Origin: Climacium dendroides
Taxonomy: Eukaryota; Streptophyta; Bryopsida; Hypnales; Climaciaceae
Direction: 5' to 3'
Assembly (NCBI GenBank): GCA_950106755.1
Contig: OX467088.1
Location: 29,474,401 to 29,538,400 of the forward strand
DNA length: 64,000 bases
Part shown: positions 51,878 through 62,479 of the stretch, piece after piece
How the letters are laid out: each line of letters begins with the position of its first letter
How positions within the stretch are numbered: the stretch's first letter is position 1
The notes under the pieces: generated by a model
The model's input: only the letters and a program-made list of their open reading frames with translations
Told to the model about the DNA's origin: nothing
Databases searched by the model: none
Position numbers and translations under genes: made by a program

Positions 51878-54660
51878 CCCAAAACATAACACACAACTTG
51901 CAAATCTTTGAAATAATTACGATTCATAGAAAAATCAATTTGAAGAGGACCCTATTGCTTCTCCACACTTTCTTAATCAATGGAAATCGGTTTCCAAAAA
52001 AACAAATTTAAAAATCATGCTCTATCTAATAGAAACCAAACCAATAACTTATATCCGTTTGACATGCGAGCACGTCCCAAAACATAACACACAACTTGCA
52101 AATCTTCGAAATAATTACGATTCACGAAAAATCAATTTGAAGAGGACACTATTGCTTCCCCACACTTTCTCATTTAATAGAAATGGGTTTTTAAAAAAAA
52201 CAAATTTAAAAATCATGCTCTATTTAATAGAAACCAAACCAATAACTTATATCCGTTTGACATGCAAGCACGTCCCAAAACATAACACACAACTTGCAAA
52301 TCTTCGAAATAATTACGATTCATGGAAAAATCAATCTGAAGAGGACCCTATTGCGTCCCCACACTTTCTCATTTAATAGAAATGGGTTTTTAAAAAAAAC
52401 AAATTTAAAAATCATGCTCTATTTAATAGAAACCAAACCAATAACTTATATCCGTTTCACATGCAAGCACGTCCCAAAACATAACACACAACTTGCAAAT
52501 CTTTGAAATAATTACGATTCATGGAAAAATCAATTTGAAGAGGACCCTATTGCGTACCCACACTTTCTCATTTAATAGAAATGGGTTTTTAAAAAAAACA
52601 AATTTAAAAATCATGCTCTATTTAATAGAAACCAAACCAATAACTTATATCCGTTTGACATGCAAGCACGTCCCAAAACATAACACACAACTTGCAAATC
52701 TTTGAAATAATTACGATTCATGGAAAAAGCAATTTGAAGAGGACACTATTGATTCCCAACACACTTTCTAATTCAATGGAAACTGGTTTAAAAAAAAAAA
52801 ATTAAAAATCATGCTCTATTTAATAGAAACCAAACCAATAACTTATATCCGTTTGACATGCAAGCACGTCCCAAAACATAACACACAACTTGCAAATCTT
52901 CGAAATAATTACGATTCATGGAAAAATCAATTTGAAGAGGACCCTATTGCTTCCCCACACTTTCTCATTTAATAGAAATGGGGGTTTAAAAAAAACAAAT
53001 TTAAAAATCATGCTCTATTTAATAGAAACCAAACCAATAACTTATATCCGTTTGACATGCAAGCACGTCCCAAAACATAACACAAAACTTGCAAATCTTT
53101 GAAATAATTACGATTCATGGAAAAATCAAGTTGAGGAGGACACTATTGCTTCCCCACACTTTCTCATTTAATAGAAATGGGTTTCTAAAAAAAACAAATT
53201 TAAAAATCATGCTCTATTTAATAGAAACCAAACCAATAACTTATATCCGTTTGACACACAAGCACGTCCCAAAACATAACACACAACTTGCAAATCTTTG
53301 AAATAATTACAATTCATGGAAAAATCAATTTGAAGAGGACCCTATTGCGTACCCACACTTTCTCATTTAATAGAAATGGGTTTTTAAAAAAAACAAATTT
53401 AAAAATCATGCTCTATTTAATAGAAACCAAACCAATAACTTATATCCGTTTGACATGCAAGCACGTCCCAAAACATAACACACAACTTGCAAATCTTTGA
53501 AATAATTACGATTCATGGAAAAATCAATTTGAAGAGGACACTATTGATTCCCAACACACTTTCTAATTCAATGGAAACTGGTTTAAAAAAAAAAAAATTA
53601 AAAATCATGCTCTATTTAATAGAAACCAAACCAATAACTTATATCCGTTTGACATGCGAGCACGTCCCAAAACATAACACACAACTTGCAAATCTTCGAA
53701 ATAATTACGATTCATGGAAAAATCAATTTAAAGAGGACCCTATTGCGTCCCCACACTTTCTCATTTAATAGAAATGGGTTTTTAAAAAAAACAAATTTAA
53801 AAATCATGCTCTATTTAATAGAAACCAAACCAATAACTTATATCCGTTTCACATGCAAGCACGTCCCAAAACATAACACACAACTTGCAAATCTTTGAAA
53901 TAATTACGATTCATGGAAAAATCAATTTGAAGAGGACCCTATTGCGTACCCACACTTTCTCATTTAATAGAAATGGGTTTTTAAAAAAAACAAATTTAAA
54001 AATCATGCTCTATTTAATAGAAACCAAACCAATAACTTATATCCGTTTGACATGCAAGCACGTCCCAAAACATAACACACAACTTGCAAATCTTTGAAAT
54101 AATTACGATTCATGGAAAAATCAATTTGAAGAGGACACTATTGATTCCCAACACACTTTCTAATTCAATGGAAACTGGTTTAAAAAAAAAAAAATTAAAA
54201 ATCATGCTCTATTTAATAGAAACCAAACCAATAACTTATATCCGTTTGACATGCAAGCACGTCCCAAAACATAACACACAACTTGCAAATCTTCGAAATA
54301 ATTACGATTCATGGAAAAATCAATTTGAAGAGGACCCTATTGCGTCCCCACACTTTCTCATTTAATAGAAATGGGTTTTTAAAAAAAACAAATTTAAAAA
54401 TCATGCTCTATTTAATAGAAACCAAACCAATAACTTATATCCGTTTGACATGCAAGCACGTCCCAAAACATAACACACAACTTGCAAATCTTCGAAATAA
54501 TTACGATTCATGGAAAAATCAATTTAAAGAGGACCCTATTGCGTCCCCACACTTTCTCATTTAATAGAAATGGGTTTTTAAAGAAAACAAATTTAAAAAT
54601 CATGCTCTATTTAATAGAAACCAAACCAATAACTTATATCCGTTTCACATGCAAGCACGT
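51878..54660 (+). repeat. 2,783 bp fourteen-monomer HOR, copy 1
   Basis: Carries four otherwise rare states that return exactly 2,783 bp later: gcttctccac (about 51957), ggaaaaagcaattt (about 52724), tgggggtttaaaa (about 52979), and tttttaaagaaaac (about 54577). It includes the gacatgcgag, caatctgaagagg, gcgtacccac, gattcccaacacac and tttcacatgc units. The left junction lies between gacacacaag (about 51866) and gattcatagaaaa (51926). Confidence 0.88.
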
Positions 54661-57443
54661 CCCAAAACATAACACACAACTTGCAAATCTTTGAAATAAT
54701 TACGATTCATAGAAAAATCAATTTGAAGAGGACCCTATTGCTTCTCCACACTTTCTTAATCAATGGAAATCGGTTTCCAAAAAAACAAATTTAAAAATCA
54801 TGCTCTATCTAATAGAAACCAAACCAATAACTTATATCCGTTTGACATGCGAGCACGTCCCAAAACATAACACACAACTTGCAAATCTTCGAAATAATTA
54901 CGATTCACGAAAAATCAATTTGAAGAGGACACTATTGCTTCCCCACACTTTCTCATTTAATAGAAATGGGTTTTTAAAAAAAACAAATTTAAAAATCATG
55001 CTCTATTTAATAGAAACCAAACCAATAACTTATATCCGTTTGACATGCAAGCACGTCCCAAAACATAACACACAACTTGCAAATCTTCGAAATAATTACG
55101 ATTCATGGAAAAATCAATCTGAAGAGGACCCTATTGCGTCCCCACACTTTCTCATTTAATAGAAATGGGTTTTTAAAAAAAACAAATTTAAAAATCATGC
55201 TCTATTTAATAGAAACCAAACCAATAACTTATATCCGTTTCACATGCAAGCACGTCCCAAAACATAACACACAACTTGCAAATCTTTGAAATAATTACGA
55301 TTCATGGAAAAATCAATTTGAAGAGGACCCTATTGCGTACCCACACTTTCTCATTTAATAGAAATGGGTTTTTAAAAAAAACAAATTTAAAAATCATGCT
55401 CTATTTAATAGAAACCAAACCAATAACTTATATCCGTTTGACATGCAAGCACGTCCCAAAACATAACACACAACTTGCAAATCTTTGAAATAATTACGAT
55501 TCATGGAAAAAGCAATTTGAAGAGGACACTATTGATTCCCAACACACTTTCTAATTCAATGGAAACTGGTTTAAAAAAAAAAAATTAAAAATCATGCTCT
55601 ATTTAATAGAAACCAAACCAATAACTTATATCCGTTTGACATGCAAGCACGTCCCAAAACATAACACACAACTTGCAAATCTTCGAAATAATTACGATTC
55701 ATGGAAAAATCAATTTGAAGAGGACCCTATTGCTTCCCCACACTTTCTCATTTAATAGAAATGGGGGTTTAAAAAAAACAAATTTAAAAATCATGCTCTA
55801 TTTAATAGAAACCAAACCAATAACTTATATCCGTTTGACATGCAAGCACGTCCCAAAACATAACACAAAACTTGCAAATCTTTGAAATAATTACGATTCA
55901 TGGAAAAATCAAGTTGAGGAGGACACTATTGCTTCCCCACACTTTCTCATTTAATAGAAATGGGTTTCTAAAAAAAACAAATTTAAAAATCATGCTCTAT
56001 TTAATAGAAACCAAACCAATAACTTATATCCGTTTGACACACAAGCACGTCCCAAAACATAACACACAACTTGCAAATCTTTGAAATAATTACAATTCAT
56101 GGAAAAATCAATTTGAAGAGGACCCTATTGCGTACCCACACTTTCTCATTTAATAGAAATGGGTTTTTAAAAAAAACAAATTTAAAAATCATGCTCTATT
56201 TAATAGAAACCAAACCAATAACTTATATCCGTTTGACATGCAAGCACGTCCCAAAACATAACACACAACTTGCAAATCTTTGAAATAATTACGATTCATG
56301 GAAAAATCAATTTGAAGAGGACACTATTGATTCCCAACACACTTTCTAATTCAATGGAAACTGGTTTAAAAAAAAAAAAATTAAAAATCATGCTCTATTT
56401 AATAGAAACCAAACCAATAACTTATATCCGTTTGACATGCGAGCACGTCCCAAAACATAACACACAACTTGCAAATCTTCGAAATAATTACGATTCATGG
56501 AAAAATCAATTTAAAGAGGACCCTATTGCGTCCCCACACTTTCTCATTTAATAGAAATGGGTTTTTAAAAAAAACAAATTTAAAAATCATGCTCTATTTA
56601 ATAGAAACCAAACCAATAACTTATATCCGTTTCACATGCAAGCACGTCCCAAAACATAACACACAACTTGCAAATCTTTGAAATAATTACGATTCATGGA
56701 AAAATCAATTTGAAGAGGACCCTATTGCGTACCCACACTTTCTCATTTAATAGAAATGGGTTTTTAAAAAAAACAAATTTAAAAATCATGCTCTATTTAA
56801 TAGAAACCAAACCAATAACTTATATCCGTTTGACATGCAAGCACGTCCCAAAACATAACACACAACTTGCAAATCTTTGAAATAATTACGATTCATGGAA
56901 AAATCAATTTGAAGAGGACACTATTGATTCCCAACACACTTTCTAATTCAATGGAAACTGGTTTAAAAAAAAAAAAATTAAAAATCATGCTCTATTTAAT
57001 AGAAACCAAACCAATAACTTATATCCGTTTGACATGCAAGCACGTCCCAAAACATAACACACAACTTGCAAATCTTCGAAATAATTACGATTCATGGAAA
57101 AATCAATTTGAAGAGGACCCTATTGCGTCCCCACACTTTCTCATTTAATAGAAATGGGTTTTTAAAAAAAACAAATTTAAAAATCATGCTCTATTTAATA
57201 GAAACCAAACCAATAACTTATATCCGTTTGACATGCAAGCACGTCCCAAAACATAACACACAACTTGCAAATCTTCGAAATAATTACGATTCATGGAAAA
57301 ATCAATTTAAAGAGGACCCTATTGCGTCCCCACACTTTCTCATTTAATAGAAATGGGTTTTTAAAGAAAACAAATTTAAAAATCATGCTCTATTTAATAG
57401 AAACCAAACCAATAACTTATATCCGTTTCACATGCAAGCACGT
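54661..57443 (+). repeat. 2,783 bp fourteen-monomer HOR, copy 2
   Basis: Tandem partner of the preceding unit. The four rare states recur at about 54740, 55507, 55762 and 57360. I saw no internal substitution between the copies, although I did not align every base. The copy ends where gattcatggaaaa follows in place of gattcatagaaaa near 57490. Confidence 0.88.
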
Positions 57444-58259
57444 CCCAAAACATAACACACAACTTGCAAATCTTTGAAATAATTACGATTCATGGAAAAA
57501 TCAATTTGAAGAGGACCCTATTGCGTACCCACACTTTCTCATTTAATAGAAATGGGTTTTTAAAAAAAACAAATTTAAAAATCATGCTCTATTTAATAGA
57601 AACCAAACCAATAACTTATATCCGTTTGACATGCAAGCACGTCCCAAAACATAACACACAACTTGCAAATCTTTGAAATAATTACGATTCATGGAAAAAT
57701 CAATTTGAAGAGGACACTATTGATTCCCAACACACTTTCTAATTCAATGGAAACTGGTTTAAAAAAAAAAAAATTAAAAATCATGCTCTATTTAATAGAA
57801 ACCAAACCAATAACTTATATCCGTTTGACATGCAAGCACGTCCCAAAACATAACACACAACTTGCAAATCTTCGAAATAATTACGATTCATGGAAAAATC
57901 AATTTGAAGAGGACCCTATTGCGTCCCCACACTTTCTCATTTAATAGAAATGGGTTTTTAAAAAAAACAAATTTAAAAATCATGCTCTATTTAATAGAAA
58001 CCAAACCAATAACTTATATCCGTTTGACATGCAAGCACGTCCCAAAACATAACACACAACTTGCAAATCTTCGAAATAATTACGATTCATGGAAAAATCA
58101 ATTTAAAGAGGACCCTATTGCGTCCCCACACTTTCTCATTTAATAGAAATGGGTTTTTAAAAAAAACAAATTTAAAAATCATGCTCTATTTAATAGAAAC
58201 CAAACCAATAACTTATATCCGTTTCACATGCAAGCACGTCCCAAAACATAACACACAAC
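56668..58259 (+). repeat. 796 bp four-monomer HOR, two copies
   Basis: Monomer markers at 56668, 56867, 57066 and 57265 return at 57464, 57663, 57862 and 58061. The order is the same as in the 35.2-36.8 kb tetramer, so the two are one HOR type at two places 21 kb apart. Only the first copy has tttttaaagaaaac (57360); the second has a pure A run near 58156. Confidence 0.85.
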
Positions 58260-58720
58260 TTGCAAATCTTTGAAATAATTACGATTCATGGAAAAATCAA
58301 TTTGAAGAGGACCCTATTGCGTACCCACACTTTCTAATTTAATAGAAATGGGTTTTTAAAAAAAACAAATTTAAAAATCATGCTCTATTTAATAGAAACC
58401 AAACCAATAACTTATATCCGTTTGACATGCAAGCACGTCCCAAAACATAACACACAACTTGCAAATCTTTGAAATAATTACGATTCATGGAAAAATCAAT
58501 TTGAAGAGGACACTATTGATTCCCAACACACTTTCTAATTCAATGGAAACTGGTTTAAAAAAAAAAAAATTAAAAATCATGCTCTATTTAATAGAAACGA
58601 AACCAATAACTTATATCCGTTTCACATGCAAGCACGTCCCAAAACATAACACACAACTTGCAAATCTTCGAAATAATTACGATTCATGGAAAAATCAATT
58701 TGAAGAGGACCCTATTGCGT

Positions 58721-59538
58721 ACCCACACTTTCTCATTTAATAGAAATGGGTTTTTAAAAAAAACAAATTTAAAAATCATGCTCTATTTAATAGAAACCAA
58801 ACCAATAACTTATATCCGTTTGACATGCAAGCACGACCCAAAACATAACACACAACTTGCAAATCTTTGAAATAATTACGATTCATGGAAAAATCAATTT
58901 GAAGAGGACCCTATTGCTTCCCCACACTTTCTAAATCAATGGAAATCGGTTTCCAAAAAGAAAAATTAAAAATCATACTCTATTTAATAGAAACCAAACC
59001 AATAACCTATATCCGTTTGACATGCAAGCATGTCCCAAAACATAACACACAACTTGCAAATCTTCGAAATAATTACGATTCATGGAAAAATCAAGTTGAG
59101 GAGGACACTATTGCTTCCCCACACTTTCTCATTTAATAGAAATGGGTTTTTAAAAAAAACAAATTTAAAAATCATGCTCTATTTAATAGAAACCAAACCA
59201 ATAACTTATATCCGTTTCACATGCAAGCACGTCCCAAAACATAACACACAACTTGCAAATCTTTGAAATAATTACGATTCATGGAAAAATCAATTTGAAG
59301 AGGAACCTATTGCTTCCCCACACTTTCTTAATCAATGGAAATCGGTTTAAAAAAAAACAAATTAAAAAATCATGCTCTATTTAATAGAAACCAAACCAAT
59401 AACTTATATCCGTTTGACATGCAAGCACGTCCCAAAACATAACACACACCTTGCAAATCTTCGAAATAATTACGATTCATGGAAAAATCAATTTGAAGAG
59501 GACCCTATTGCTTCCCCACACTTTCTAAATCAATGGAA
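58721..59538 (+). repeat. 0.82 kb block, recopied at 60306-61123 (offset 1,585 bp)
   Basis: Four monomers match at an eight-monomer shift. Shared rare states: ggtttccaaaaagaaaaatt with aatcatactc (58960-58980/60545-60565), aataacctatatcc, gcaagcatgtccc, gaggaacctattgc, aacaaattaaaaaatc, and cacaccttgc. Limits are gcgtaccc/gcttcccc on the left and ggaaatcggtttcc/ggaactcggtttca on the right. Confidence 0.83.
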
Positions 59539-60305
59539 ATCGGTTTCCAAAAAAAAAAATTAAAAATCATGCTCTATTTAATAGAAACGAAACCAATAAC
59601 TTATATCCGTTTGACATGCAAGCATGTCCCAAAACATAACACACAACTTGCAAATCTTCGAAATAATTACGATTCATGGAAAAATCAAGTTGAGGAGGAC
59701 ACTATTGCGTACCCACACTTTCTCATTTAATAGAAATGGGTTTTTAAAAAAAACAAATTTAAAAATCATGCTCTATTTAATAGAAATCAAACCAATAACT
59801 TATATCCGTTTGACATGCAAGCACGTCCCAAAACATAACACACAACTTGCAAATCTTCGAAATAATTACGATTCATGGAAAAATCAAGTTGAGGAGGACA
59901 CTATTGCTTCCCCACACTTTCTCATTTAATAGAAATGGGTTTTAAAAAAAAACAAATTTAAAAATCATGCTCTATTTAATAGAAACCAAACCAATAACTT
60001 ATATCCGTTTGACATGCAAGCACGTTCCAAAACATAACACACAACTTGCAAATCTTCGAAATAATTACGATTCATTGAAAAATCAATTTGAAGAGGACCC
60101 TATTGCATCCCCACACTTTCTAATTCAATGGAAACTGGTTTAAAAACAAAAAAAATTAAAAATCATGCTCTATTTAATAGAAACCAAACCAATAACTAAT
60201 ATCCGTTTGACAGGCAAGCACGACCCAAAACATAACACACAACTTGCAAATCTTCGAAATAATTACGATTCACGAAAAATCAAGTTGAGAAGGACACTAT
60301 TGCTT
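59539..60305 (+). repeat. Satellite monomers between the two 0.82 kb copies
   Basis: About four monomers of mixed type with private variants: gcaagcatgtccc without the catactc change (59620s), tttaatagaaatcaaacc near 59783, gcacgttccaaaac near 60020, gattcattgaaaaatc near 60070, and tttgacaggcaag near 60207. No other feature is seen. Confidence 0.75.
59940..60210 (+). repeat. ~270 bp block, recopied at about 61721-61991 (offset 1,781 bp)
   Basis: The combination gcacgttccaaaac, gattcattgaaaaatc, attgcatcccc, ggtttaaaaacaaaa and aataactaatatcc occurs at both places, nine monomers apart. The copies part at tttgacaggcaag (about 60207) against tttgacatgcaag (about 61988). Confidence 0.78.
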
Positions 60306-61123
60306 CCCCACACTTTCTCATTTAATAGAAATGGGTTTTTAAAAAAAACAAATTTAAAAATCATGCTCTATTTAATAGAAACCAAACCAATAACTTATAT
60401 CCGTTTGACATGCAAGCACGACCCAAAACATAACACACAACTTGCAAATCTTTGAAATAATTACGATTCATGGAAAAATCAATTTGAAGAGGACCCTATT
60501 GCTTCCCCACACTTTCTAAATCAATGGAAATCGGTTTCCAAAAAGAAAAATTAAAAATCATACTCTATTTAATAGAAACCAAACCAATAACCTATATCCG
60601 TTTGACATGCAAGCATGTCCCAAAACATAACACACAACTTGCAAATCTTCGAAATAATTACGATTCATGGAAAAATCAAGTTGAGGAGGACACTATTGCT
60701 TCCCCACACTTTCTCATTTAATAGAAATGGGTTTTTAAAAAAAACAAATTTAAAAATCATGCTCTATTTAATAGAAACCAAACCAATAACTTATATCCGT
60801 TTCACATGCAAGCACGTCCCAAAACATAACACACAACTTGCAAATCTTTGAAATAATTACGATTCATGGAAAAATCAATTTGAAGAGGAACCTATTGCTT
60901 CCCCACACTTTCTTAATCAATGGAAATCGGTTTAAAAAAAAACAAATTAAAAAATCATGCTCTATTTAATAGAAACCAAACCAATAACTTATATCCGTTT
61001 GACATGCAAGCACGTCCCAAAACATAACACACACCTTGCAAATCTTCGAAATAATTACGATTCATGGAAAAATCAATTTGAAGAGGACCCTATTGCTTCC
61101 CCACACTTTCTAAATCAATGGAA
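60306..61123 (+). repeat. 0.82 kb block, partner of 58721-59538
   Basis: Second copy, eight monomers downstream, with all the rare states of the first. To its right the monomers become steadily less regular; no further exact block larger than about 300 bp was found. Confidence 0.83.
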
Positions 61124-62479
61124 CTCGGTTTCAAAAAAAACAAATTTAAAAATCATGCTCTATTTAATAGAAACCAAACCAATAACTAATATCCGTTTGA
61201 CATGCAAGCACGACCCAAAACATAACACACAACCTGCAAATCTTCGAAATAATTACGATTCACGAAAAATCAAGTTGTGAAGGACACTATTGCTTCCCCA
61301 CACTTTCTCATTCAATTGAAATCGGTTTCAAAAAAACAAATTTAAAAATCATGCTCTATTTAATAGAAACCAAACCAATAACATATATATCTGTTTGACA
61401 TGCAAGTACGACCCAAAACATAACACACAACTTGCAAATCTTCGAAATAATTACGATTCACGAAAAATCAATTTGAAGAGGACCCTATTGCTTCCCCACA
61501 CTTTCTAATTCAATGGAAATCGGTTTCAAAAAAAACAAATTTAAAAATCATGCTCTATTTAATATAAACCAAACCAATAACTTATATCCGTTTGACATGC
61601 AAGCACGTCCCAAAACATAACACACAACTTGCAAATCTTTGAAATAATTACGATTCATGGAAAAATCAATTTGAAGAGGACCCTATTGCTTCCCCACACT
61701 TTCTAAATCAATGGAAATCGGTTTCCGAAAAAACAAATTTAAAAATCATGCTCTATTTAATAGAAACCAAACCAATAACTTATATCCGTTTGACATGCAA
61801 GCACGTTCCAAAACATAACACACAACTTGCAAATCTTCGAAATAATTACGATTCATTGAAAAATCAATTTGAAGAGGACCCTATTGCATCCCCACACTTT
61901 CTAATTCAATGGAAACTGGTTTAAAAACAAAAAAAATTAAAAATCATGCTCTATTTAATAGAAACCAAACCAATAACTAATATCCGTTTGACATGCAAGC
62001 ACGTCCCAAAACATAACACACAACTTGCAAATCTTTGAAATAATTACGATTCATGGAAAAATCAATTTGAAGAGGACCCTATTGCTTCCCCACACTTTCT
62101 AAATCAATGGAAATCGGTTTCCAAAAAAACAAATTTAAAAATCATGCTCTATTTAATAGAAACCAATCCAATAACTTATATCCGTTTGACATGCAAGCAC
62201 GTCCCAAAACATAACACACAACTTGCAAATCTTCGAAATAATTACGATTCATGGAAAAATCAAGTTGAGGAGGACACTATTGCTTCCCAACACTTTCTCA
62301 TTTAATAGAAATCGGTTTTTAAAAAAAACAAATTTAAAAATCATGCTCTATTTAATAGAAACCAAACCAATAACTTATATCCGTTTGACATACAAGCACG
62401 TCCCAAAACATAACACACAACTTGCAAATCTTCAAAATAATTACCATTCATGAAAAAATCAATTTGAAGAGGACCCTAT
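61124..62479 (+). repeat. Transitional monomers with many private changes
   Basis: Roughly seven monomers with mixed markers: aactcggtttc (61113), caacctgcaaatc (61230s), caagttgtgaagg (61270s), caattgaaatcgg (61313), acatatatatctg (61382-61394, a small TA expansion), gcaagtacgaccc (61400s), atttaatataaacc (61556), ggtttccgaaaaaac (61722), gaaaccaatccaataac (62160), and ttaccattcatgaaaa (62441). One spacing is 196 bp (61155 to 61351). They look like satellite that is escaping homogenisation. Confidence 0.75.
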
